DNA of 39,441 nt from Cruorifilaria tuberocauda (GCA_013365365.1 JABVXU010000499.1:1-39441); one strand, 5' to 3'. Shown: positions 20,321 through 32,956, counted from the first letter of the stretch. The notes: generated by a model not told the origin, from the sequence alone. Numbers and translations are program-made.

Positions 20321-21770
20321 ATGTTGATCTTCAAGGACGCATTCACAGGTGATCTCTTTTTCATTATTTTAGATCGGAAGTAATCTAATTTTTTTTGTGG
20401 TCCATTCAGCCATATTCCTTAGGTCCGGTGAGTAAGGCCCGAGATAGTCTGCTGTAAGCCAGTCATTGGTGAGCAGCATGTGCTATATGGAGCTTGCTAT
20501 GCTTATTGGATGAGTATAATATGGCAGAACATGTTTTGATAACTGAGATATGTCTTTTTGATATATTTTCGCTGTTATCATACAGCTTTTTAAAATGGAA
20601 TCAGAAATTATTTTGTCTCTTGTAGTTTAGGCAAGCATAGTTTTTCTCACGGTATTGTCATAATGCCTTCAATATTTTCATTTTTGTTTTTTCGTATAAC
20701 AGCTCATGTGTTTTGTGCCAAAAATGCAGTTTCCATCCCATCAAATTAAGACAAGTTTAAGCATCGTATTCCGGAATATGGATCTGCATTTTGATGAAAT
20801 CGTCCAATAAATAATGGATTTATTGAAAGTATGTTGAGTGAGGCTTTCCATTACATAATTTTAGAAAAAGTCCTTTAAAAAAAGTGGTCAGTTAAAAACT
20901 CATATTTAGATGACGAACTTGCATCGGACTCGTTCCCAATGAAATTAGTAGATGGATTAATTTGGGAATTCAAGGGACGACAAGTAGTGAGAAAAGAAGG
21001 AGAAATTGTGCTCGCAGGTGCAAATCCTTCAGCTGAAGGTGAAGATGGCGATGAGGGTAACGAAGAATGCGTTGAACGAGGCATCGACTTTGTGCTCAAC
21101 CATCGACTACAAGTAATAACTTAGCACTATAGTTATACTTAATTGTGGTTATGCATGAATAGATTTGAGGTCTGCCGTTGATTTAAAATGTTGAACCTGA
21201 ATTTTTAAATCATTTTTATCATTTAATCATAAATTCATAAATCATTTAATTTTCTTATCTGATCTGCAGGAAATGAGCTGTTATGAAGATATGTCTACTT
21301 TTAAAGCATACTGCAAGTCATTTATGAAGAAAGTAGTTGAACTGATGAAAAAAAACGGCAAATCAGAGGAAGAAATCAATGAATTCAAGCGGAAGATTCA
21401 AGCTTGGGTTGTATCGCTTTTTAACAAGGATCGATTTAGACAGTTGCAGTTTTTCATCGGTATGTTACTGTTGAAATAGGTCATAAGTTTGTCTGCTGAA
21501 AACTAGTGTGTAAAAGCTAAACTTATTTTAGATTTATTCGGTAGGTTCAAGCGTGGACATATTCTTTAAATGTTCTTGTCAAATTTTTGGTGATTGTTTT
21601 GTTGAACGAGTACTGTTTAAATTTAACGAAGGATATAGTTTCTAGGCGAGCGTATGGCTGAAGGTCATGGTGAGGGACAAGTAGCTGTGGTAGAATATCG
21701 AGAAGAGGAAGAGGGTGAAGTACCCTATTTGATGCTTGTTAAAGAAGCACTTATTGAAGAAAAACAATGA
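20321..21770 (+). CDS. tct-1: Translationally controlled tumour protein (TCTP)
   Basis: Small, abundant cytosolic and secreted protein linked to growth control and calcium or tubulin binding. From memory, filarial TCTPs are released by the worm and can trigger histamine release from host cells. Exons 20321-20348, 20910-21112, 21270-21459 and 21646-21770 join in phase to 181 aa, the expected length. Seen: N-terminus MLIFKDAFTDDELASDSFPM, family block LAGANPSAEG, the acidic mobile loop (GEDGDEGNEECVERG), the helical hairpin (FKAYCKSFMKKVVELMKK, KRKIQAWVVS), the second family block FFIGERMAEG and the C-terminus YLMLVKEALIEEKQ. Exon 1 codes only nine residues plus one base, so an ORF scan misses it. 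The TTTCAG five bases upstream supports this start. The sequence matches what I remember of Brugia TCTP at most positions, the main reason for placing the window in filarial worms. Confidence 0.98.
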
Positions 21771-22170
21771 ATTTTGATTGGCATCTTTGTTCTCTTTTTT
21801 GCTTGTTGTTTCATGTTTATTCTCCATTCATTGTATGAAAAGTATGCTGAATAAATATCTCGACATTGGATATTCTTGCTAAGTTGGTTCTGCAAACCAT
21901 TTTGTTTTCCAAGAAATCATCGAGGAAATTCTCAGTTTCGGATAGAAGGATAGGATGAAAATTGGTTTTGAGCACACATTACATGTTTGACGTTTATGTG
22001 AAAGTACCTAGTATCAGGAAGTTTTTCCAATGTGACAAACTTCTGGCTTGAAATTGATGTTGCTTGGATGTTAAGGTTCCGTTTGACAGTTCGATAAAAC
22101 CAAATACGTAAGAAAGCTATGTTTGAAATGTATTTTGGGCAAACGTTATTTGAGTTATTAGTTGTAGTAC
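21771..22170. other. TCTP-VHL intergenic region
   Basis: 400 bp containing the TCTP 3'UTR and the upstream region of VHL. AGTTGTAG ends at 22167, three bases before the VHL ATG, and is a possible spliced-leader acceptor. An antisense ORF here (21932-22189) shows no family features and is not called. Confidence 0.5.
21850..21855 (+). other. Polyadenylation signal of TCTP
   Basis: AATAAA lies 79 bp after the TCTP stop codon. Confidence 0.65.
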
Positions 22171-23674
22171 ATGCCTTTGATTGGATCACGAACTGACTTT
22201 TTTATTTTGGAAGAAATCTTTGTTCCCCATTGCAAATCTGTTAGGAATTTGGAAAACGTAAACATTCGATTTATCAATAATTCTAATCATAATGTTATGC
22301 TATACTGGATTGATTTCCGAGTGAGTATTTTGTATGTAATATTTTATTTTCATGATATCCTGAAACTCTTGGGAATTTAAATTGTCTTGCACATTGTTGT
22401 TCCTAATTAATGTATTAAAATTATTTTGTTAAGATGAAGCATTCTGCTCATAATAAGCGATGATATTCACCTCTAATTAAACTTCTCTCAAAGCTAGTTT
22501 TTACATTAAAGATTTAGGAAGCATAAAAATGACTGTGCTAATATTCTAATTCAAACTTTAATTTCCTCTTTCAGGGCTATTTAATTCGTTATTTGGAGTT
22601 TGGTCCACGTTCATCAGCGAAATTAACTACTTTTATTGGTGAGTCACCGCTTTTTAACTACATATATTTTAAGTCTATATAAAGCTAATTCTTGAGATTT
22701 CTGGGGGTATTTGGGCAGCATATAATTTCGGTGCGTTATTATATTATTATAATTTAACTTAAGGTATATGAATAAATTTAACAAATTAAATTAAGTTAAT
22801 GCATATTTCATTAAATTAGTATGTATCGTATTATAGGACATTATTGGGTAGCGCGATTTCTGAACGGTATAGCTGCACAGTTTTTGCCTGATCATACTGA
22901 AAATTTTGTCGTCACTGAACGTTCGCCTGATACGGCAGTTGTTTTTATCAACCGGAAAGGTTTTTCATTTCTTGCAATATTCTCAACAATTTCGTCCGAT
23001 TAAATGTCTTTCATTTGCTTTTTTCAAATAATACTCTTTCAAATTTGCCGTAACAATAAATCAGTCAGGTTATGTAAGTTAAAACCTATATTGAGAAAGA
23101 AAAACGGCCATATATATATATATATATATATATTAAAAAATACAAACTTTATTTCGTTAATGTAAATATTAATTTTTTGCCATGTTGAATTCAAATATTT
23201 ATAAAAAATCATTTTTATCTCTTTTTATGCTCTATTTTTACAGTGCCTACTTTATTTGAAGCTGCTGTTGAGCATATTGGAGAACTACTTTACAAGCGGC
23301 AGGGTGCTCTGCATAGCCTTCCTGTTCCTGAGCTTGTAAAGGTCCATCTGTTTTTTCATGCATTTATATAAATTAAAAATTTATACAAAAAAAAATATTA
23401 GTAAAAAGCGGATTATATATTTGGATGTTTGTTTTTATGCATATATAATACCAAATACTTTTTATAATTTTTAACTACCTTATTGAAAATAATTTTAAGG
23501 AAGGTGTTAAAATTTTTTTGTTGGAATGAAAAAGTTTCTTAAATGTGTTAATTTTATTAAATTAGCTTTTTATTAAATATCATTAAATTGTTCATTGGAC
23601 ACATCAGTGATCTATCGATTAATGATTTTATATTTATCGTTAACAGATAACGTTTGGATAAAGTACGTTGTTAG

Positions 23675-23705
<31 letters not shown>

Positions 23706-23866
23706 AATTGTTTTAATTGCTGTTTATTTAGTTTGATATCTATCTTTACATTCGGCGAAAGTGGTTATTTTATACTGTGCGATTTTCATTACCTGGTCCT
23801 CCGTCTGATCCAATCAACGTGGATGACGATATTATTGTAGCACAAGTCGATGATGCTGAATGGTAG
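22171..23866 (+). CDS. vhl-1: Von Hippel-Lindau tumour suppressor homologue (VHL E3 ligase substrate receptor)
   Basis: VHL recognises prolyl-hydroxylated HIF and, through elongin C/cullin-2, directs its ubiquitination. Exons 22171-22320, 22575-22638, 22837-22959, 23244-23335 and 23732-23866 join in phase to 187 aa; exon 4 may instead end at 23341, adding Val-Lys. The beta domain is clear: VNIRFINNS, YWIDFRGYLIRYLEFGPRSS, FIGHYW. Aligned to human VHL without gaps over this span, the hydroxyproline pocket is largely kept: Trp46 for W88, Tyr56 for Y98, His73 for H115, Trp75 for W117, with Thr69 for S111 and Phe70 for Y112. The alpha domain starts with TLFEAAVEHI (115-124), where the elongin C BC-box would normally have Cys at position 6 but Ala120 is found. 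The C-terminal exon (FDIYLYIRRKW to DDAEW) is less conserved but keeps frame and ends in TAG. The next gene begins 22 bp later. Intron 3 contains an (AT)n run near 23107-23133. Confidence 0.88.
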
Positions 23867-23888
23867 GAAGCCAAAGATTAAGTCCAAG

Positions 23889-26800
23889 ATGCCGAAGAAG
23901 ATTAATGTAAGACATTCGTTTGCATTTGGATCTAAAATACTTTTGGAAAATAATTTCTAGAAAAGATCTAAATTTCTTTCTTGAAGTTTATGTTTCTGTT
24001 TACTAAATGATATTTTTAATTCTTCTAACATTTTACACTATTTAGGGAAGACTGTATAATAAAGAAGAAATATGCAGCATATTGATGAATACAAGCAATA
24101 CATTTCCACGTACGTTTGTCTAAATGTTTTAGAATGTATGCGTTAATTAGATCTACAAATTAATAAATCTACCGGGACTTCTCGGTTGAATCTTTGCAGG
24201 CGATCATATTTTATTTATGCACATTTCAGAACAGCTTCTGAAAATATTCGCTAATGGTCAAATAGGTCTTTGTTTGCAAGTAATTTCGGATTTTTCGCTG
24301 GAATGTCCAAATTTTGAAATAAGTGAAGTATTCTTAACATATGTAAGGAAAGAATTTGTTGTTATGAGTTTCTCAACTGTTTGCATGTATGCCAAGAAGT
24401 GGACTGAATTTCTTTTGCAGAATACTTCAGGAATCAGGTTTGATATTTTCAGTAGTTTGAATAGGTTTTCACATTTCAGTATAATTTTACTCGTTGAGAA
24501 TTAGTGATCTTGTTTACTTGAATATATATTATTTGTGTCATTTAATCTGTATGAAGAGACTGAAGTTATGTCAAAGATTCGGCGTAAATCCAGTGAAATA
24601 AGGATAAATAAAGACTTTTCCATCTTTTATCAGTATTTTTAAATAACTTAGCAACTACGAACAACTTATTGCACTTTTTTTTTGTTTTAGAAATCATTGT
24701 TTGCTACTGAAACAACTTATATGCTCCACAAATTTGTTGCAAAATAAACAACTCCAGTTATTGCTTTATGAAATGCTTCCACTAACTTATTGCCATCTTT
24801 GCTTCGTGAAGCAATATTCCATGGCTTCGGTTATCGCAGAAACACTCTTCTACTCAATCGGCCTTCCAGCTACTTATTCTGATGACGCTGATCCAGAAGT
24901 TCTTCGGAATGTCTGGAATAAATTACTGCTTGCAGAAGTTCGTTTTATATATAATTGACTCTTAGCAGAATCCTTTGGCACTAAAAAATTATAATGTGTA
25001 ATAATATGGAATCATAAAGCTCAGATCATAATTTTGAGTAAATGTCCTAATCTTAACTTATTCATAGCAATCAAATGTTTTTTCTTTTTGTCGTTTGACC
25101 GAAGTTATTCATGCATCCTGGAATCATGTATGAAGGTTTTTCGATTTGTATGAAAATCTTTCCATTGTTCACATTTCCGTTGCCTTCATTTTATTCATTA
25201 TTTAAAAATGCTCCATGCACATCTCATTGTCAGCAAAGTTTTTCGATCTTTTTAGGGATGCATAAGATCGGCTCATTTCAATTTGTGTACTGTATTGGTC
25301 ATGAGTTCGTTGGGTTTCGATTGTACGCAGCATATGCAGTGTTTGGAAAAGTCTTTGATTGATCTTAAAGAAAGCAATGATCTTTCATCTGGTTCTCAAA
25401 AACAGGTATCTTATGTTAGAAGATAGTAAATGGCGGTTTATTTTTTGTCATAATGTCTTAAAATTACATTTTATCTCGATTAAAAACAACTGAACTAAAT
25501 TTGAATCATAATAGATTCTTTAAAAGATATCGTTTAATTATAAGCTATAATCGGTTTCATTCATCATGAAAACATATGAATTTTAATTATTTTTGATCTA
25601 AAAATTTTCAGTTTTTCATGTTTTTGGAAGCAAATTTGGGTGTAGTTTTATCACATTGCCAATCGAATCAGAATGAACTACTGTTAAATATTCTGATTAC
25701 CTTTCATCTGGAGAACAATGACGTAATTTTTCAGAAAATGTTTAAACTTTTTGTTTAAAATATATTTTAGGATTAAAATTCTACTGTACTATTCCGTTTT
25801 TAGCGAGATAATGATTTAATTTTATAGTAAAAAGAGCAAATTCTGAAGAAAATTTAGCATTTTATCGATTATTCACTAAAGTCATTTAAGTTTTTTAGAA
25901 GTATTGACATTATTTAGTTCATTCTGATTATTTCCAAATTTGGTCCGAAATCTTGTTTATTTTTTATATTTTCCATGTTTTCAGTTGTGTTCACTGATTC
26001 AATCAGTTTTTCATCATGCGAGATCAATCGATATCTGCGCCTCCAAAGTACTTCAGCCTTTTTTTCGATGTTTATTGTTGAATTTATCATTACTTATAGA
26101 TAAAAATTTTCTTCAACAAAAAGGAAATGTCGGATTATGGATTAGAAAGAGTGCAATGGAAATCTTGTCAACATCAAATGGAAACTTTGAAGATGAATTG
26201 AGGCAAGTTCTCTAAATTGTTAGTAATTATCTTCTAATTTCGAATTACGTTATGCTTGCGTTTGGAGGTCAACACGAAAGCAATAGTTATTTATGCGAGA
26301 AGAAAAGTAAACATTAGGGATTTCTTCTCCAATTTCTTATCAGTGAAAAGAAAAAGGAATATCATTATAACTTATAAGAAAAATCTATAATATGTTTGCA
26401 CGAATTTTTTTATGTTTTTATGACGCATTGATCTCTTTCATTTCAACATTGCAGATCTTGGAAAATGTTGTTATCTGAATTTGTTCCGGCTTCACAAATA
26501 ATGTTTTCTGGTGAAAAATTTCATCAAATTGCTCAATTAGTTTGTGGAAAAGGATTTTCATTAAAAACCTTACCGGTTTCATTACGAGTGACATTGTTTT
26601 ACGTTTTGATTTCGCTTATTCCCTGTATATCGTCAGAATTGTTTGAGATTGCAGTTGAAGGTACTCTATCGATAATGAGGTTAGTTTTGGGATTTATTCT
26701 AATAAAGCATCGAGTTTGAGTTGAGCAATTCAAGAGATGCGTTGAGAATTTCAGAAGTTAGAATTCTATAAAAATTTACTTCAGAACCTTAAAATAACCA

Positions 26801-29800
26801 GCGATGATTCCATCAGATTTTGATTTGTAATTATAGGTCGGATGCAAAATTATTTCGCAGTCTAATAAGCAGCTGTAAAGAAAAAATACTTAAAAAATAT
26901 ATTAATATTTTGCTTCGACTTGGTTATTCTAATAAATCAGAAAGCACTCAAATTCTGGTTAAAAATATACTGCTTAGTAATCGCAGTCTTGACATGTTTG
27001 CTCTCAAGGTTACATTTTTTCGTTTTTCTATGAATTATTTTGTATTCATTTCCGAAATTTATCATTTGTCATTAATACATTTTATATCTCAGAGACATTG
27101 TGTTTCTTTTCTTTTTCTAAGCTTATAATTTCAGAAGTTTTTAAGAAGATAAAGTTTTGCAGCTGAATTATGTTGAAAAAGTATAAAGAATAATATCGAA
27201 GAAAGTATTTTGCCAAGTATTTTTTAGTGTAATGCTATATTGAAACCTGCAACACAAAGTGACTTAATTGAGGATCAGTATTATTTCTTAAAACCATTGT
27301 GTGATGCATTTGACGAAATTCATTATGATACAAATACAGGAGAGAACAGCACATTGCGAATTTTCGCTGAAGAGGTAATACTATATTCATTTTTAATATT
27401 TAGGATTTTTTAATAAGCACAATATATTTTTTTCATGTTCCTTTTTTTTTCGTCATGTGGGAAGTCTTTACCGATTTCCTTAGATTTATTTATTGCAGTA
27501 ATACTTTATCATTCTTGTTACATTATTTTTATAGATTTTCCAACATGTCTGTGGACTGGTTTCTCCTCTTGATTGCAAAGATGGAGTAAAAATGACTTAT
27601 TTTGAGCTATTCTTGTCGATATTGCCAGTTGTGAAAATTTTGCAAGATAGCGACACGACGGTAACTGTAAAAGAGATTGAAAATACAACACAGTATGTTA
27701 AAATTGCTGATCAAGTAAGACTTATTTTGATTACACTGCAGATTTGAAAAGAAAACTTTGAATCTAAAAAGCACAGATTTTACATTAGACCAAAAATAGA
27801 GTCAAAAATTAAAATATTATCAGGAAAGTAGGAATTGTCATGTATAAATCTACTATATTATAGCTTGTAACATCGTTGTTTTTGATATTGTTTGTCGGAT
27901 TTCTTTTTTCTTGAATATGGAAATTCTAATGCTAGTTTAAGGGTCAAAAACTGATCACATTTTGTTGAGAATATTTGTGTGTATATTGTGATTTTAGATA
28001 TAAACAAACTGTAAGTCATTTTCAGCTATGCAAAACTATTTGCAAACATCCAGATAGAGTAATTGAGTCTGGAATAATGTCAAATCAGCTGTCACAGTTG
28101 TTGAGAAAGTCTATCTTATGGATGGTAAAAAGAAATAAGCTCGAACATATCGTTTCCTGGAAATATGTTAGATATTTCGAACTGTATGATGAGGCCACTA
28201 TTAACGACATTATCAGTAATGTCTCCTTGGAAGTGGTCAGTCTGATTCTCTGTTCAATTTTCTGTTGAATAGTCCGATAATTTATTTATGATACATTAAG
28301 GTGATGTTGAAATTTGGGTTTTTGTTAATTTTCCATACCCGTAAATAGCAAATACTCATAATTATGTGGTGATTCTTTATTTTAGTTGAAAAGCTTACTA
28401 CACTCATCTTCGCATGATCTTCATCCATCGAAAAAATTTACATTATATTTTGCATTGGCGAAGCATCACAATGAAGAGAAGAGGAAACTTTTATCTGCTG
28501 TACTTGTGGATGTGCTGAAAACTGTAATAGATATTGCTGAAGCAGACTATCTAAGAACTCTTAGTTTTCTGCGACATATTCTTCCGGTACGCTGCAATTG
28601 TTTTACTCTCTCCTATGTTTTTTTGTTTTATTTAATTAGTTTATTTATCGCATTTGAAATTAATTATTATTCTGATAATTATTCTAATAAATTTGAAAAG
28701 TTACAAGTTATATATGTTCGAATGTAAGTGGATTGACATCGCTATCATCTAAATATTATATCATTATTTAGTGTATTGATGAATGATTTTAACTTTCTAG
28801 ATTGTCACTGGTAGTGCTTACGAAAGAGATTTTGTATCGTTTGCTTTGACAGTTCTTGCAGTAAACTGTGAATCGTTATCTTCAGATTTTGCAGCTCTAC
28901 GCAGTGCTGTTTGTTTACTTCTGGTTAGTAATATAATTTTAAAGCACTCTTTATTGTACTAGCTATTGTCAGATTAGGTCTGACAATTAAAATTGAATAT
29001 TTCCATGAGTCCATGTGCCTTTGAATTACAGCTGCTAAATTTAAGACCTGTAGGTACGAACTCTTTAGTGTCTTTTCTTATAATATGCTAGTTGTGATAT
29101 TAGATGAATGAGTGAAATTTAAAGGATGTAGGAGAATTTAATCTTAATTGTGTTATAGAAAGATTTGAATTGGGTATAGGTAACGTCGTACTGCATATGA
29201 AGGTAAAATTTTAGGAGATTTAATCCTCAATCTAAAAGTTATGGTGATAATATAAAATCACTACGATTGCAATACACAGTTTGATACATGGGAAATTTGT
29301 ATCTGGGTTGAAGATGTTGAGGATTTGTGAGGTTCTATTTACACAAATGATCGGAAAATAATAATAATAATGCTATGTATTGAGATACATGTTATTTTAT
29401 AGCTGAAATCAGTATTTAATAAATTAATATAACAAAAATAGTTCAAAATCGAGCTGTAGATCGGGTATTCATTCAAGATTTTTAACCAAATAACAATTAG
29501 CATTTGTGTTTAATCAACTTTCTTATTTCTCAGGATTGTCTGCGATTTGGAGCCCAGTCCGTAATTAATGATCAGTGTTCTTTTTACATCAATTTATTTG
29601 TATCTGTCGGACGAGCTATTCATAAATATGTAAACGGTGCATTGACAGTCGATCCTCAGTTTATCCGTTGTTTGTCTTATGGGTATGCTAAAATTGCTAA
29701 CGAAATGGTAAAATACAAAAAATCATTTTCCCGGGTACGTTTTTTCACTATACTGTGTAATTTTTCATTTCATTTCGTGGTATTTGTATTTTGATTATGA

Positions 29801-30627
29801 TAAAACCATCTTTCTTCTTTGGAATTTTGACATTTAGGTGTTGACTCAAAATTTAATATTTAGTGAGTTATTTTTCGTGAAAAGAAAATTATGAGGATAA
29901 TATAAGATGAAAAACATGAAAAAAACATATGATCAAGTTGCTAAATGCACTGATCTTTTAATATAATATGAATTGATGGATTATTTCATTAATTTGAATA
30001 ATGAATATTAATGAACTGAAATATAGCTAGTTTTTGTTAGTTACAACTATAATATTTTGAAATTTTTGAGTTAATAATACATCAATATTAGTTATTTTTT
30101 TTTTCTTTTCTTTCATCTTATCTCTTTTATCTCTTTTTATTTTCTTTCGCTTTTTCTTGGTTTAGTGAGGCCTAATCGACTCTAAAGCTTCAAAATCCTA
30201 AGTCTATAACAGAATGCTTTTCAATTTTGGGATGATTAAAGAAAAGCTAGTTTTTCAGAATTTTTCTTTTCTCTAAACGAACTTATCCTTTGCATAAGAT
30301 AAGAGACATGAGATATGTGCTAAAGAAGCAAGTATATTGTTAAGCTTTCGCTGACAAAGAAGCTGTATTGAAATTTAAATGTTACTTATAGGCGCCCAAG
30401 CTTATTTATTATGTGAGATTAATTTATTTTCGTTATTTCAGGTAGCACCTTTCATTATTTCGGAATGTCTGGAAGATGCTGAATACTTATCATTTGCTTT
30501 ATTTCGGATTTTCTCAATGTGTGATAATCACAGTATTGCTCTTCTTACTACCAATCTACCAGCGTTGCAAAAGACTCGTTTTGCTAGTTTAAGTTTACAT
30601 TTTAAAAAAATTAAAATGATTGTTTAA
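23889..30627 (+). CDS. URB2: Urb2/Npa2-like nucleolar ribosome-biogenesis protein, 17 exons
   Basis: Family role from yeast: Urb2/Npa2 is a nucleolar helical-repeat protein needed for early 60S assembly. Exons: 23889-23906, 24046-24109, 24200-24437, 24692-24938, 25068-25127, 25256-25405, 25612-25722, 25985-26202, 26455-26679, 26837-27008, 27228-27374, 27535-27714, 28026-28235, 28386-28586, 28801-28923, 29534-29734, 30442-30627. They join in phase to about 916 aa, shorter than human URB2 (about 1,500). The protein is leucine-rich and looks all-helical, with no transmembrane or catalytic motif. The last 60 residues give the identity: an APFIISECL segment, a helix ending FRIFSMC, then ALLTTNLPALQKTRFASLSL and a final HFKKIKMIV, resembling the Urb2 C-terminal pattern (Leu-x-x-x-Leu, Arg-x-x-Phe, basic/aromatic end). 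The first 18-base exon (MPKKIN) is the least certain part; translation could start later. Intron 8 (26203-26454) needs a GC donor. Exon 13 may end at 28232. The gene structure is well supported, the family name moderately. Confidence 0.7.
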
Positions 30628-30938
30628 TTCTAGAATTATAAGTGTTTAATTTGAAAATCATATTTTAAATGATCTTTTCTTGTATTCGTTTACTTTGAAA
30701 TGATTTAAGATACACTCATGCAATCACTTACTTCCATAATTCCAATTTTTTGATGCTAAAATTTAAAGCTTATATTTTTCTCGATATTTTTTATGTGCCT
30801 TACTTCAGTTTATTTGTGACTTTATTTCACTATTTCTTTACGATTCCTTTTTGCTTTATTTATTGGATATTTCGTTCTGTGTTTGATTTCTGATTTTTTT
30901 TCGAAAATTTTTGTTGGGATGTGTGCAGAAAATGAACG

Positions 30939-30944
30939 AATAAA
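30939..30944 (+). other. Candidate polyadenylation signal of the Urb2-like gene
   Basis: AATAAA lies about 310 bp after the stop codon at 30627 and is the first AATAAA I noticed downstream. Confidence 0.4.
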
Positions 30945-31667
30945 ACGGTGAATCAATATATTTTCCCATTTGATCTCTATTTTACAATCTATTCCGTGAA
31001 TTTTTTTGAGATTAAAGAATGAAGATTGATTTAACTTGAGATTTATTCGTGTTGTTTCGATGAATGGGATAACAAACATTTGTATTATTTCTCATCGATT
31101 GTTTACAGATTATCAAAATTCCATGCTCATTTCAGTATTCATGATATCCGATCGAATACTTTATTCTAAATTTTTAGCTAACGATAGTTTGAAAATTTGT
31201 AAGAGTAGAGGTAAACCTCAGTTTTAATTGTTTGTGAATGTGCAAAATAGAAATGTTTCATATAATTAAAACAGAAACTCCTACAATCTGCATGAAAGAA
31301 AACGATCATAGAATTCTGTAAATTCTATAGAATGAATAATTTCAAAATTCGTTTTGATGATTGATTATACCTGAAGAGTTTATTGATTGTTTCAGAGAAG
31401 TAATTAATTTTACTAATCGTATTTCTTAGTGCTAAATTAAAAGAAGAAATTTTCTGGTTTAAGTTTCATTAGCACAATTTTTATTAATATACTTTATTTT
31501 CAGTTTGTTTAGTTTTTGAAAGAAACTAAAAGATTAGTAAGAATTGATTAATTTTTTTATGTCATAAAATATCCGAAAAAAAAAGTGTTTTTCGGTTTTC
31601 TATTTTCCGATATGTTATTAATATTTTGAAATTAAGATTGCATACGATCTGTGTAGTTTCGGATTTC

Positions 31668-31670
31668 AGT
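31668..31670 (+). other. Probable trans-splice acceptor of the cysteine-rich gene
   Basis: GGATTTCAG ends at 31669, leaving a 9-base leader (TGTAACGCT) before the ATG. Confidence 0.6.
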
Positions 31671-31678
31671 GTAACGCT

Positions 31679-32956
31679 ATGAAAAAGCAATTAATTATTG
31701 TGGTAAGTATTAGTTTTCCATCAAGTTTTATATTTTTATTTTTATTTTAGATATTTTTATTTTAAAATTATAATCGAATATTCAGAATTGAAATTATGAT
31801 TCAAGTTTTGTTATAGTATTAAACAATTAATTATTGTAGTAACTATTACTGTTTATGGTTAAAAATAGACGATAACGATAACATTTTCATTTTGAAATTG
31901 TAATCTAAAGTTCAGAATTGAAATTATAATTCAAATTTTGTTATAATATTTAGATATTTTTGAAGCAGTTAAATTTTTTACTCAAATGGAATATTTTATT
32001 GCAGATTCTTGGTCTTTTTTATTTGATACATATGGAAAAATGTTTTGCAAAAGGTATGATATTTAACCTATTTGATAATTCATCATTCTTTGATAACAAA
32101 TTGTAAATAGAATTACAAATCGATCATTTATATTTTTAATTTTATTTCTTATATTTAATTTATATGTCATATTTATTGACATAAAACTGATAAATGTAAA
32201 TTTCATCATTAAATGCATAAAGTAATTGTATAAATTAAATAAGTTATTTTATTTTATTTCTTTTTCAAATCTATTAAGAGGAGATATTAGCTAATAAATT
32301 ATGAATAAATATATTTTATTTTATCAATTGATATGAGATATTAGCTGAGAATGAATATCATAAGAGCGCAAATTGAATATTAAACTTAAGTATATAATCT
32401 TAAATACTAGAAATTTAGATTAGTATATCACAACATTGGTACTTCTCCTTTATTTCAATCAAGCTCTTTAATTAAAATTGGAAAACGAATTAGTTTGAGA
32501 AATTTAAAATAAATGAATTTTGCCTAAGTATTTCTAGTGATTCATTGGCTGTTTGTATCTGTTTTATCAGGCATTATCAATATTTGTCAATATCAAGCCT
32601 TATCAACATTTATCAAACGTTTAAAATATTTCGTGTAATAGATTTCTAATACTTAACTTTTATTTTTCAGATAATCAATAATTTATTTCAATTTGCTTTT
32701 TTTTTAAATTATAGTTCAGTGTAAAAACTCAGAAGTATTGATTCGTCTTGAACGCAATGAGAATCATTCAGTTCCGGTTTGCCCATCTACTAATTCCGGC
32801 GATAACGGGAAAATAAAACTGAAACATTCGTTGCAAAATATCGTTAAATGTGATGGACTGGTATGTAACAGATGTCGATGTGATGTTAAGAAGGGTTATA
32901 TGCTATCAGATAATACTGATCAGGCGGAATGTGTATTGACTTGTCCAACGATTTAA
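31679..32956 (+). CDS. Small secreted cysteine-rich protein, 104 aa
   Basis: Exons 31679-31702, 32005-32053 and 32715-32956 join in phase. The first two encode a signal peptide (MKKQLIIV, then ILGLFYLIHMEKCFA) with likely cleavage near Ala23. The mature part of about 80 residues holds eight cysteines (27, 47, 70, 75, 78, 80, 97, 101), enough for four disulfides, and one sequon at Asn41. The closely spaced CDGLVCNRCRCDVKKGYM followed by ECVLTC recalls the end of trypsin-inhibitor-like (TIL) or EGF-type modules, but cysteine number and spacing do not match a standard TIL domain, so I do not assign one. TTTCAG nine bases upstream of the ATG supports the start. The small two-exon leader is missed by ORF scanning. 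It could be an excreted protein or a cuticle/gland product. Function not recognised. Confidence 0.75.

Larger units (their letters stand above)
30628..31678. other. Intergenic region between the Urb2-like and cysteine-rich genes
   Basis: AT-rich with no convincing exon. ORFs at 30822-31079 (minus) and 31036-31227 (plus) overlap each other and lack splice context or family features. The right end carries the acceptor of the next gene (GGATTTCAG ending at 31669). Confidence 0.55.

Noticed and set aside
20875..21099. 74-codon minus-strand ORF
   Set aside because: Antisense of TCTP exon 2.
27488..27500. Acceptor-like TTTATTGCAG before exon 12 of the Urb2-like gene
   Set aside because: Reading from it does not keep the frame through to 27535; TTTTTATAG ending at 27534 does.
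30822..31227. Overlapping ORFs on both strands
   Set aside because: AT-rich, mutually overlapping, no recognisable motif; treated as intergenic.
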